Under the pieces are notes generated by a model that ran no database searches, was not told where the DNA came from, and was given only the letters and a program-made list of their open reading frames with translations. This document shows, in pieces, positions 1 through 8,216 of a stretch of DNA of 64,000 nucleotides. The stretch is from Deltaproteobacteria bacterium. Its GTDB lineage: Bacteria; Myxococcota_A; Polyangia; Nannocystales; Nannocystaceae. Numbering within the stretch: the stretch's first letter is position 1; every line of letters starts with the position of its first letter. Where the stretch lies: NCBI GenBank assembly GCA_016709225.1, contig JADJEE010000002.1:1612001-1676000 (forward strand). Reading direction: 5' to 3'. The position numbers were made by a program, and so were the translations under genes.

Positions 1-2096
1 GCACCGGGGACCTCGCGCATGCGCGCGAGCACCCGCTCGTTGACCGTGGCCAGCACCGCGAGGTCGGGCCCGAACACCGCGTACTGCACCCGTGCGGACG
101 CGAAGCCGCCGCCCGAGATGGCTGCGACATCGGCCACGCTCACCCGCAGGTCGGTGGGCAGGTCGGCGAGGATCTCGCGACGCACGACGTCCTTGATGTC
201 CTCCTGGGTCAGCTCGCGCTGCTTGGGGTCGACCAGGCGCACGTAGATGCGCGCGACGTTGGGCGTGCGCTGCTCGTCGTCGCCGATCGTGACGAGCGTG
301 CCCTCGACCCACGACAGTCCGCGGATGCGGGTGGCGACGCGATCGCCGATCATCTGCGTGGCCATGAGGCTGCTGCCTTCGGGCGCGCGCACCAGCACCT
401 CGAAGCGGGCCTCGTCGTTGATGGGGATGAAGCCCTTCTTGGCCTGCTGCGCCAGCGGCCCCATCGCGTACAGCGACGCCAGCGAGGCCAGCACCACCAC
501 CCAGCGCTGCCGCATGCAGAAGCGCAGCACGACCATGTAGCCGCGCTCGAGCGGGCGATAGAACACGTCGACCAGGCGCTCGAGCCAGCTCTTGCGCCTG
601 TGGGTGCCGCGCGGCACCGCCTTGAGCCACCGCGAGGCCATCATCGGTGTCAGCGAGAAGCTGACCACCAGCGAGACCGCGATGGCAGAGACCATCGTCA
701 TGCCGAAGCTGGCCAGGAAGCGCCCTGGGATGCCGGCCACGAACGCGACCGGTAGGAACACCGCAATGAGCGACAGCGTGGTCGCGAGCACCGCGAGGCC
801 GATCTCCTTGGTGCCGTCGACTGCCGCCTGCATGGGCGGGGTTCCGCGCTCTTCGACGTGCTTGAAGATGTTCTCGAGCACGACGATGGCGTCGTCGATC
901 ACGATGCCGACCGACAGCGCGAGCGCCAGCAGCGTCATGGTGTTGAGCGTGAAGCCCTGCAGCCACATCAGCGCGAACGTGCCGATGACCGAGGTCGGGA
1001 TCGCAACCGCGGCGATGATGGTGCTGCGGACGTTGCCGAGGAACACCAGCACGACCAGCGCCGCCAGGCCGGCACCGACCACGAGGTGCTCGTTGACGGC
1101 GTGGGTGCTGGTGCGGATGGTCTCCGACTCGTCGCGCAGCACGTCGACGACGTAGCCAGGCGGGAGGTCGGCGCGCATCTCCTCGACCGCGGCCTTGAGC
1201 GCGTCGACCACCGCCACGGTGTTCTCACCGGACTGCTTGCGGATCGCCAGCAACACCGCAGGGTTGCCGTTCCAGGTCGCGGCGGTCTCGACCTCTTCGA
1301 CGCCGTCCTCGACGCGCCCGATGTCGTGCAGTCGCACGGTCTTGCCGTCGCCCTGGCGGATGACGACGCCCTCGAGCTGCTCGGGCGCAGTGACGCGGCC
1401 GTGGATGCGCAGCGTGAGGAAGTCGGGGCCGGTGTCGATGCGGCCGCCGGGCATGGTCAGGTTCTCGTTGCCGACCACCCGCGCGACCTCGGGCGCGGTG
1501 ATGCCGTACGCCCGCATGCGCACCGGATCGAGCCAGATGTTGACCTGGCGCTCCTGACCACCGATGACGCGCACCTGCCCTACGCCCGAGATGCTCTCGA
1601 GGTCACGCCGCACGCGCTGATCGGCGTAGGCGGTGACCTCTCGCATCGAACGGCCCTCGCCCGACACCGAGAGGTAGATGATGGGCATCGCGTCGGGATC
1701 GACCTTGGTCACCACCGGCGGCTCGATGCCGGTCGGCAGCTCGGCCATCACGGTGTTGACGCGGTCGCGGACCTCCTGGGCCGCGATGTCCACGCCCTTC
1801 TCGAGCTTGAACATGATGAAGACCTGCGACACGCCCTCGGCAGAGGCGGAGCGCAGCTCTTCGATGCCGCTGGCGGTGTTCACCGCGCGTTCGATGCGGT
1901 CGGTGATCTCGCTCTCGACGTCCTCGGGCGCCGCACCGGGCAGGCGCGTGGTCACGACCACGGTCGGGAAGTCGATCTTGGGGAAGCGGTCGACGCCGAG
2001 GCGGCCGTAGGCCACACCTCCGACCACGCAGATCAAGAGGATGAGGACCGTCGCGAAGATCGGGCGACGGATGCAGACATCGGCGAGCCACTGCAT
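1..2096 (-). CDS. RND efflux permease (AcrB/HAE-1 type), 3' end outside window
   Basis: The reading frame stays open from an ATG at 2096 to the left edge, giving the first ~698 residues of a family that is usually ~1,030 long, so about a third is missing. It begins with an inner-membrane helix (residues ~12-30) followed by a porter domain rich in the usual PTVVVT and GAAPEDVE-type sequence. TM4 carries VGIVIDDAIVVLEN, the proton-relay aspartate pair of HAE-1 pumps, which differs from the heavy-metal class. The role is proton-driven export of drugs or lipophilic compounds across the envelope with an adaptor and an outer-membrane channel. The adaptor gene ends 8 bases upstream, so the two form an operon. 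No TolC-like gene is visible; it may lie beyond the edge. The substrate cannot be predicted. Confidence 0.93.
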   Translation of the reverse strand, partial: MQWLADVCIRRPIFATVLILLICVVGGVAYGRLGVDRFPKIDFPTVVVTTRLPGAAPEDVESEITDRIERAVNTASGIEELRSASAEGVSQVFIMFKLEKGVDIAAQEVRDRVNTVMAELPTGIEPPVVTKVDPDAMPIIYLSVSGEGRSMREVTAYADQRVRRDLESISGVGQVRVIGGQERQVNIWLDPVRMRAYGITAPEVARVVGNENLTMPGGRIDTGPDFLTLRIHGRVTAPEQLEGVVIRQGDGKTVRLHDIGRVEDGVEEVETAATWNGNPAVLLAIRKQSGENTVAVVDALKAAVEEMRADLPPGYVVDVLRDESETIRTSTHAVNEHLVVGAGLAALVVLVFLGNVRSTIIAAVAIPTSVIGTFALMWLQGFTLNTMTLLALALSVGIVIDDAIVVLENIFKHVEERGTPPMQAAVDGTKEIGLAVLATTLSLIAVFLPVAFVAGIPGRFLASFGMTMVSAIAVSLVVSFSLTPMMASRWLKAVPRGTHRRKSWLERLVDVFYRPLERGYMVVLRFCMRQRWVVVLASLASLYAMGPLAQQAKKGFIPINDEARFEVLVRAPEGSSLMATQMIGDRVATRIRGLSWVEGTLVTIGDDEQRTPNVARIYVRLVDPKQRELTQEDIKDVVRREILADLPTDLRVSVADVAAISGGGFASARVQYAVFGPDLAVLATVNERVLARMREVPG

Positions 2097-2104
2097 GACG
2101 CCCC

Positions 2105-3187
2105 CTACTCGAGCTTGGTGCCGTCGGCGAGATCCGCCGGCGGCTCGGTGACGACGGAGTCCTCGGCGGTGAGGCCGGACAGCACCGCGACCACACCGTC
2201 GCGGCGGGTGCCGAGGCGCACGACCTGTTCGATCGCCCGTCCGCCGCGCAGGGCGAACACGAGCGAGCGGCTCTGCCGCTGCACGATGGCGGACTCGGGT
2301 ACCACCAGGCGCGGCTCGTCGCCCACGCCGATGTGCACGGTCGCGAACATGCCGGGGCGCAGCGCACCCTCGGGGTTGGGCGCGACCGCCTCGACCACGA
2401 GATCGCGGGTGGTCTCGCGCAGCGCCGGGCTCATGTAGCGCACCTCGGCGTCGAAGCTGCGGCCCTCGACCGCGTGGGTGGTGAACGACACCCGCTGGCC
2501 CATGGCGACCCGCGCGACGTCGAGCTCGGGCACCGCGATCGACACCCGAATGGGATCGATCGCGTACAGCGAGACCACGCGCGTCGCCGGCTGCACATAC
2601 TCGCCGACCTCGACGAAGCGCTCGCCGACGATGCCGCGAAACGGCGCCTTGACGACCGAGTCACCGGCCTGCACCGAGGCCAACGCCGCGTTGGACTGGG
2701 CCGCCGAGACGGACGACTGCGAGGTCGCGCAGGTCGACATCGTGCGGTCGTACTCGGCCTTCGAGATGGTGCCCGAGTCGAGCAGCCTGCCGGCGCGATC
2801 GCACTCGAGTGCGGCGAGATCGAGCTGGGCCTTGGCGACCTTGGTCTGCGCCGCGGCGGCCTTGGCCGAGAACTTGGCGAGGCGGGCGTCGAGCCGCGCG
2901 AGCACGTCGCCAGCGGCGACCGTCTGTCCGCGCTCGACGTGGGTCGACAGCACGCGACCGCTGGCGTTGGCTGCGAGATCGGACTGTCGATCGGCGAGCA
3001 GCGTGCCGGTGAGCACCAACTCGCGCGGCATGTCGCGCTCGATCACCGCGGTGGTCGGCAACGATCGGGTCGGCTCCTGCTCGACCACGACCTGCTCGCC
3101 GGCCTCGCTGCGGTTGCACGCGAGCGGCACGAGAAGCGGAAGCGCGAGCAGCAGCGCGCGCGCGAAACGGAGCTGGACGACGAACAT
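2105..3187 (-). CDS. RND efflux periplasmic adaptor, lipoprotein
   Basis: A 360-residue HlyD/AcrA-family adaptor that bridges the inner-membrane pump encoded next to it and an outer-membrane channel. The N-terminus is a lipoprotein signal ending LLVPLAC with the acylated cysteine at residue 24, which fixes the start at 3187; the frame runs further upstream but without a plausible signal. Two half lipoyl motifs (ASGRVLSTHVERGQTV near residue 75 and APFRGIVGERFVEVGEYV near 180) flank an Ala/Gln-rich coiled-coil hairpin (~100-175). A beta-barrel domain (SIAVPELDVARVAMGQRV) and a membrane-proximal domain follow. Promoter elements should lie in 3188-3332, shared with the divergent gene. Confidence 0.93.
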   Translation of the reverse strand: MFVVQLRFARALLLALPLLVPLACNRSEAGEQVVVEQEPTRSLPTTAVIERDMPRELVLTGTLLADRQSDLAANASGRVLSTHVERGQTVAAGDVLARLDARLAKFSAKAAAAQTKVAKAQLDLAALECDRAGRLLDSGTISKAEYDRTMSTCATSQSSVSAAQSNAALASVQAGDSVVKAPFRGIVGERFVEVGEYVQPATRVVSLYAIDPIRVSIAVPELDVARVAMGQRVSFTTHAVEGRSFDAEVRYMSPALRETTRDLVVEAVAPNPEGALRPGMFATVHIGVGDEPRLVVPESAIVQRQSRSLVFALRGGRAIEQVVRLGTRRDGVVAVLSGLTAEDSVVTEPPADLADGTKLE

Positions 3188-3332
3188 GGAGGCTGCCGGC
3201 TGCCCAGGAACGGCCAGGGCGTGGAACGATGTTACAGCTGCCCGGCAAAGGCAATTGCGCAGGCTGTCGCAGACGGCAGCCGCGCTCGGGGTGGACGGCG
3301 TTCGAACGGGCGGTCGTGATAGCCTCGCGTGG

Positions 3333-4013
3333 ATGCGGCGCAGCAAAGCGGGGATGGAACAGCGGCCCACCAGGGCGGGCGCGGTGGTGTGTGCCTTGCT
3401 CGCCCTCGCGCCGCCGACCCTCGCCGCCGCCGCGCCGTGCGGTGGACCGTTCGCGTTCACGGCGATGTCCGGCGGCGGTGCGAAGCAGCAGCACAGCCGC
3501 GCGAAGAGCCGCAAGGGCGGCGCCGCGCTGACGCGGGATCCCGCCGCCCACGCACTGCACGAGCTCGCGGTCGAGTTCGTCGGCGCGCGGGCTTGCCGCA
3601 TCACCGCGTCCTTCATGCCGCTGCCGGCGAGCACCGACCTGAAGGAGTGGGCGAACGCGACGCTGCAGCTGCCGGGCTGTGGCAGCGGCACCCACCGCAC
3701 CGCGAGCGTCGACAGCGGCGAGGTCGTGGTGGGCGTGCAGGCGTGCACCGACGCGAAGACCGGCCAGCTGCAGGGCCTGCGCCTGCGTGGCGCGAGCCTC
3801 GTCGACGGCAAGCTCGGCAAGCCCAGCGACGACCCGGAGGCACTCGCGGACGCCAGCATCGCGCCGGCATCGTGCACCGCCGGGCGCTGGCACGACGCAG
3901 TGACGTGCCCGGCCGGGCAGCTCGCGATCGGGCTCCGGGCCGGCCACGATGGCAAGGGCTATACCGGCCTCGCGCTCGAGTGCGCCCCGCCCGACGCCTG
4001 CGCGGCACGCTGA
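3333..4013 (+). CDS. Secreted protein of unknown function
   Basis: I do not recognise this 226-residue protein. It opens with a basic segment and a hydrophobic stretch (AGAVVCALLALAPPTLAAAA), a Sec signal peptide likely cleaved after AAA near residue 34, so export is expected. An internal ATG at 3354 is an equally good start. The mature part has six or more cysteines and two similar halves, each with a Cys, a VGVQAC or IGLRAG-type strand and a GLRL or GLAL strand, suggesting a beta-rich disulphide-bonded fold. A Lys/Arg/Gln/Ser-rich linker (QQHSRAKSRK) follows the signal. It is divergent from the efflux operon and 70 bases upstream of the sigma factor gene, so it could be co-transcribed with it. 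Confidence 0.7.
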   Translation: MRRSKAGMEQRPTRAGAVVCALLALAPPTLAAAAPCGGPFAFTAMSGGGAKQQHSRAKSRKGGAALTRDPAAHALHELAVEFVGARACRITASFMPLPASTDLKEWANATLQLPGCGSGTHRTASVDSGEVVVGVQACTDAKTGQLQGLRLRGASLVDGKLGKPSDDPEALADASIAPASCTAGRWHDAVTCPAGQLAIGLRAGHDGKGYTGLALECAPPDACAAR

Positions 4014-4083
4014 CCACCCTCGGGCAGGCGGCGCACCCGCCTGCGATTTCGCGTCGTAGCCCCTGCGGAAGGCGTTCGTCCAC

Positions 4084-4590
4084 GTGTCCAAGCCCCCGAT
4101 GCCGATCCCGCAGAGCGAGGTGGCCCGGCTCTACGCCGACCACGCCGCGCGGGTACATCGTTGGGTGCAGCGCTTCGAACCCGGCGCCGAGGCTCAGGAG
4201 GTCGTGCACGAGATCTTCGTGCGGGTCATCGAGCGCTTCGGCGATTTCCGGGCCGAGTCGAGCCCCACGACGTGGCTGTACCGGGTCACCACCAACTACT
4301 GCCTCAACCGCCTGCGCGACCGCGGGCGACGGGCCGAGCTGTGGCAGCGGCACGGCGGTACGCTGTGGGACGCCAGCATCACCCCCGCCGATCAGGAAAC
4401 CGTCGCCGCGCTCGCCCAGCTGTGGCAGGGCCTCGACGACGAGCTGGTCGAGGCGGGCTTCTACTACTTCGTCGATGGCATGACCCACGCCGAGATCGCC
4501 CGCATCGTCGGGTGCTCGGAGCGGACGGTCGGCAATCGCATCGAGCGCCTTCGCAAGCTCGCGAACGACGCTGCGGGAGGACCAACATGA
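4084..4590 (+). CDS. ECF-like RNA polymerase sigma factor
   Basis: A 168-residue sigma-70 family factor of ECF size. Region 2 spans residues ~10-80, with VVHEIFVRVIERFGDF and SSPTTWLYRVTTNYCLNRLRD, the core-binding and -10 recognition helices. Region 4 (residues ~115-162) has the HTH THAEIARIVGCSERTVGNRI for -35 recognition. There is no sigma 1.1 or region 3. The start is a GTG at 4084; an ATG at 4099 would shorten it by five residues. Its stop overlaps the start of the next gene (ATGA at 4587-4590), the usual arrangement for an ECF factor and its anti-sigma factor, so it is probably held inactive at the membrane until a signal arrives. Confidence 0.92.
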   Translation: MSKPPMPIPQSEVARLYADHAARVHRWVQRFEPGAEAQEVVHEIFVRVIERFGDFRAESSPTTWLYRVTTNYCLNRLRDRGRRAELWQRHGGTLWDASITPADQETVAALAQLWQGLDDELVEAGFYYFVDGMTHAEIARIVGCSERTVGNRIERLRKLANDAAGGPT

Positions 4591-5291
4591 GCCAAGCATG
4601 GGTCGATCTGTTCGCACGTGATGGCCACGTGACGTTGCTGTCCCTCGACCGCTACGAGGCGGGTGAGCTCTCGGCCGGTGAGCGTCGTGGGCTCGAAGGC
4701 CACGTCGAGGGCTGCGGCCGTTGCCGCGCGCGCATGCAGGCACTCTCCGCACCCGCGGTGGTGCTGCCACCGCCGCTGGTGGATGCCCACCGCAGCTCGG
4801 GCAGCGCGACGGTGGCCTACATCGCCGCGGTGGCCGCGGTCGCGGTCGCGGCGGGCCTCGTGCTCGGCGTGGGCTCGGCGATGTGGCCCAGCCCCCACAC
4901 CGCGCAGCAGAGCGTGTCGGAGCCGGGGCACATGGCCAGCGCGTACACCAGCGTCGCGCAGGACTACGACGACACCGACGGTGTCGGGCTCGAGCTCGAG
5001 CTCGAGCATCGCGAGCACGCGCTCGTGCTCACACCGCGCGCCGAGGGCCACGTCGCAGTGTTCGTGCTCGACGACGCCCAAGCAGGCGGCGACACCGACG
5101 GCGACGCGGAGCAGCGCGTGGTCGGGACGCTGCTGCGCTCGCGGCTCGTCAGCGAGGCCGTACGCGTGCCGGTGCCACGGCGCACGGGCCCGAACGTGGT
5201 CGCGGTGATGTGCAGCGCGCCGATCATCCAGGCCATCGGCGAGCCCTTCGCGCCCGAGCCGGGCTGCATCGTGCGCGAGTGGGCGCCGTGA
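4587..5291 (+). CDS. Putative transmembrane anti-sigma factor with zinc-finger-like N-terminus
   Basis: A 234-residue protein translationally coupled to the sigma factor. The N-terminal 50 residues resemble the anti-sigma zf-HC2 fold: a helix (LDRYEAGELSAGERRGLEGH) followed by HVEGCGRC, which keeps the HxxxCxxC metal-site pattern. A single membrane helix (VAYIAAVAAVAVAAGLVLGVG, residues ~71-91) separates it from an extracytoplasmic domain of ~140 residues with an acidic stretch (DYDDTDG) and a conserved-looking C-terminus with two cysteines. By family analogy it binds the sigma factor in the cytoplasm and senses an envelope signal. The external domain is not one I recognise. It ends 16 bases before the convergent lipoprotein gene. 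Confidence 0.82.
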   Translation: MSQAWVDLFARDGHVTLLSLDRYEAGELSAGERRGLEGHVEGCGRCRARMQALSAPAVVLPPPLVDAHRSSGSATVAYIAAVAAVAVAAGLVLGVGSAMWPSPHTAQQSVSEPGHMASAYTSVAQDYDDTDGVGLELELEHREHALVLTPRAEGHVAVFVLDDAQAGGDTDGDAEQRVVGTLLRSRLVSEAVRVPVPRRTGPNVVAVMCSAPIIQAIGEPFAPEPGCIVREWAP

Positions 5292-5307
5292 ACCCTGCTG
5301 GCGGTGC

Positions 5308-6168
5308 TCACGGCTGGACGGCTTCGTCGCAGATCGCCGGCCGCGGCGGCGGTGCGGTCTCGCAGCGGGTGTTCTCGGGGTTGCACCACAGCTCGTCGGT
5401 ACAGACGCCGGCCTCGCAGGTCTCGCCGCGACCGGGCCTCGTCGCGCAGAAGCCCGCCGGACAGTAGCCGCTGTCGCACTCGCCGTGCCCCATGCACGCC
5501 TCGCCGATGGGCGCCGGCGCGAAGCAGATCGCCGTCTGTGCCATCGGGTCGAAGCGACAGAACAGGCCTTGCGCGCACTCGCCCGCCACACAGGTCTCGC
5601 CGGCGCCGGGCGGCGCCACGCAGCGAGCATTGTCCCAGTCGCACACCTGCCCGACGGCGCAGGGTGCGTTGACGCAGGAGGGGCCGCTCGTGGCGACGCA
5701 GGGGTCGATGCAGATGGTTCGATAGTCGGCGTAGGTATCGTCGTAGGCGCATACCAGGCCCTGCGCGCAGTGGAAGTCCTGCTCGCAGGTCTCGCCGATG
5801 CGTGCTTGGCCGTGGGCGAACTTGCAGGGCCGCTCGCACGTCTCGGAGGGCGCCTCCCAGCCACCGCACCCGCGCTCGTCGAGCGCTCGGACATACGCGC
5901 CGACGCAGTCGGCGTCGTAGACCACGCCGACGACCTGCAGCTGCGCGTCGAGCTCGGCGAGCCCCTCTTCGAGGTCACCGACGCATTCCATCGTGGACTC
6001 GTAGACGCGATAGTCCTCGCACTCGCACCGCAGGTGACGCTCGCAGAACGCCCGCGTCAGCTCGTCGAGCGCGTCCGTACGCGGCACCTCGGTGATCGTC
6101 GGATCATCGCAGCTGACCGCCGCCGCGACCGAGAGACACACACACGCAATTGCAGCTGCACTTCGCAT
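5308..6168 (-). CDS. Cysteine-rich lipoprotein, Dickkopf/EB-like repeats
   Basis: A 286-residue predicted lipoprotein. From the ATG at 6168 the signal ends VAAAVSC followed by DD; the frame extends 19 codons upstream but without a signal. After a helical domain with cysteines (~20-110) come about five short modules of the form GETC-x-CAQGLVC or GEACMGHGECDSGYC, typical of Cys-rich surface lipoproteins of myxobacteria. They probably form disulphide-knotted modules on the cell surface, and a -2 aspartate pair would favour inner-membrane retention if the E. coli rule applied. Function unknown. It precedes the LDLa protein on the same strand only in map order: that gene is upstream, 84 bases away. 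Confidence 0.8.
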   Translation of the reverse strand: MRSAAAIACVCLSVAAAVSCDDPTITEVPRTDALDELTRAFCERHLRCECEDYRVYESTMECVGDLEEGLAELDAQLQVVGVVYDADCVGAYVRALDERGCGGWEAPSETCERPCKFAHGQARIGETCEQDFHCAQGLVCAYDDTYADYRTICIDPCVATSGPSCVNAPCAVGQVCDWDNARCVAPPGAGETCVAGECAQGLFCRFDPMAQTAICFAPAPIGEACMGHGECDSGYCPAGFCATRPGRGETCEAGVCTDELWCNPENTRCETAPPPRPAICDEAVQP

Positions 6169-6252
6169 CGCCCACCACCCATCCAACATCCAACCGAACG
6201 CGGATGAGGCTAGCAGCGGGGGCACCGCCGCGCAAGGCAGGCGCGATCTCGG

Positions 6253-7885
6253 TCAGCAGAGCTCGTCGGAGCCGTCGCTGCAGTCGTAGTAGCCGTCGCA
6301 GTAGTAGCCGCCCGGGATGCACTCGCCCGAGTCACAGGTCCACTCGTCGAAGCCGCAGCTCTGCGAGGCGGTGCAGCTGGGGTCGGTCTCGTCGGAGGCG
6401 TCGCTGCAGTCGTAGTAGTCGTCGCAGTAGTAGCCCGCGGGGATGCAGTCGCCGTTGTCGCAGGTCCACTCGTCGGCCGCACAGCCCTGCGGCTGACCGC
6501 AGCTCGCATCGGGCTCGTCGGAGCCGTCGCCACAGTCGACGTAGCCGTCGCAGAAGTAGTAGTCGGGGATGCACTGACCGTCGTCGCACGCCCACTCGCC
6601 GGCGTCGCAGCCCGCGGGCACGCACGATGGATCCGACTCGTCGGTGCCGTCGCTGCAGTCGACGATGTCGTCGCAGTAGTAGTCGCCCGGGATGCACTGC
6701 CCCGAGTCGCAGGTCCACTCGTCGGCCGCGCAACCGCTGGGCTGGCAGGAGGGATCGGACTCGTCGGTGCCGTCGCCGCAGTCGACGATGTCGTCGCAGT
6801 AGTACGCGCCCGGGATGCACTCGCCCGAGTCGCATGCCCACTCGTTGGCGGTGCAGGCTCCGCTGCCGCCGCCGCAGGTGGCCTCGGCCTCGTCGCTGCC
6901 ATCGCCGCAGTCGACGATGTCGTCGCAGTAGTACGCGCCCGGGATGCACTCGCCCGACTCGCACGCCCACTCACCGAAGGCGCAGTCCTGGCCGGCGCCG
7001 CAGCTGTCGTCGAGCTCGTCGGAGCCGTCGGCACAGTCCGTCACGGCGTCGCAGAACCACTCGTCGGGGATGCACTGGCCGCTGTCGCACTGCCACTGCC
7101 CGGCGTCGCACGACTGCGCCATGCAGGTGGCATCGGGCTCGTCCGAGCCATCCGCACAGTCGACGATGCCATCGCAGTTCCACGCCGACTGGATGCACTG
7201 GCCGTCGTCGCACGTGAACTCGTCGCTGCCGCAGGCCGCGACCGAACAGTTCTGATCGGCCGGCTCGTCGGAGGCGTCGTTGCAGTCCTCGATGCCGTCG
7301 CAGAACCACTCGCTGGGCACGCACTGGCCGCTATCGCAGGCGAACTCGCCCATGTCGCAGCTGGCGTTGCCGCCACAGTGGGCCTCGTCGTTGCCACCGT
7401 CGCAGTCGTCCTCGCCGTCGCATTCCCACCACGCAGGGATGCAGGTGTGATCGGTGCACTCGAAGGTCAGCACCGGCACGCACGCGTCGCCGCCGTTGCC
7501 GTTGCCGTGGGGGCCGTTGGCGCACAGCTGTGCGTCCTCGTCGGAGCCGTCGCCGCAATCCGGGTTGCCATTGCACGCGCGCACGCTCGGGATGCAGGCG
7601 CCGTCGGTGCACTTGAACTCGGTCGGGCCGCAGCCCATCGCATCGCACAGCGGGTTGAGCGGCGGCTCGTCGCTGCCGTCGGGGCAATCGGCGTTGCCAT
7701 CGCAACGCCGCACCATCGGGATGCACGTCCAGTCCTTGCACGTGAACTCGGTGACGAGGTTGCACGACGCGGGGTCGCACTCGGCAATCGGCGCCTCGTC
7801 GGACTTGTCATCGCAATCGGGCACGCCGTTGCACGCTCGCTCGCCCGCGATGCACTGACCGTCCGCGCACTGGAACTCGTCGACG
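6253..7885 (-). repeat. Tandem LDLa-coding repeat array (13 units of ~126 bp)
   Basis: The array lies inside the LDLa gene. Units are 114-150 bp because of inter-module linkers. The closest pair is around 6780-6843 and 6906-6969, with only a few substitutions over about 60 bp, while the 5' units (near 7500-7885) are more diverged and have longer linkers. The gradient suggests expansion at the 3' end of the gene. Confidence 0.85.
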
Positions 7886-8121
7886 CCGCAGCTGGGCACG
7901 CCGCCGGTGCTGTCACCCTCGCTGTCGCTGTCGATGCCACCGCTGCTGGCGGAGTCGGTCGCGAGCGTGTCGGACGCGCTCTCCGAGTCACCGTCGGTCG
8001 CCGAGGCCGAGCTCGTGAACTGCGCGGTGGTGCCGGGGTTGCCCTCGCCGCCCTTGGCGCACGCCGAAGTGAGCAGCGACGCGGCCGCGAGGCCCAGGAG
8101 CCGAAGACGACGGTGGTTCAT
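6253..8121 (-). CDS. Lipoprotein with 13 tandem LDL-receptor class A repeats
   Basis: A 622-residue lipoprotein. The signal ends ASLLTSAC (Cys ~21). A Ser/Thr/Asp-rich low-complexity linker (~22-78) precedes thirteen ~42-residue modules running to the final residue, a cysteine. Each has six cysteines and the calcium-site signature (CDGIVDCADGSDE and variants), the LDLa pattern known from animal receptors and also from myxobacteria. The acidic residues are retained in almost all modules, so calcium-dependent folding and ligand binding outside the cell are expected. Modules 8 and 9 are nearly identical at DNA level, a sign of recent tandem duplication. A TTG two codons upstream is the alternative start. 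The ligand is unknown. Confidence 0.9.
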   Translation of the reverse strand: MNHRRLRLLGLAAASLLTSACAKGGEGNPGTTAQFTSSASATDGDSESASDTLATDSASSGGIDSDSEGDSTGGVPSCGVDEFQCADGQCIAGERACNGVPDCDDKSDEAPIAECDPASCNLVTEFTCKDWTCIPMVRRCDGNADCPDGSDEPPLNPLCDAMGCGPTEFKCTDGACIPSVRACNGNPDCGDGSDEDAQLCANGPHGNGNGGDACVPVLTFECTDHTCIPAWWECDGEDDCDGGNDEAHCGGNASCDMGEFACDSGQCVPSEWFCDGIEDCNDASDEPADQNCSVAACGSDEFTCDDGQCIQSAWNCDGIVDCADGSDEPDATCMAQSCDAGQWQCDSGQCIPDEWFCDAVTDCADGSDELDDSCGAGQDCAFGEWACESGECIPGAYYCDDIVDCGDGSDEAEATCGGGSGACTANEWACDSGECIPGAYYCDDIVDCGDGTDESDPSCQPSGCAADEWTCDSGQCIPGDYYCDDIVDCSDGTDESDPSCVPAGCDAGEWACDDGQCIPDYYFCDGYVDCGDGSDEPDASCGQPQGCAADEWTCDNGDCIPAGYYCDDYYDCSDASDETDPSCTASQSCGFDEWTCDSGECIPGGYYCDGYYDCSDGSDELC

Positions 8122-8216
8122 GGTCAAGCCGGCCGGTGGAATTCCACCGGGTGCGCCCCTCGTGGAGAGAAGTGGCGCACCGCCAGGCTTGGTTCACGGC
8201 GGCCCTGCGCGCCGGC

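Noticed and set aside
858..2438. Long plus-strand ORF (526 codons) antisense to the RND genes
   Set aside because: Its translation is rich in His, Asp, Arg and Gly without conserved motifs; it is the mirror frame of the true minus-strand efflux genes.
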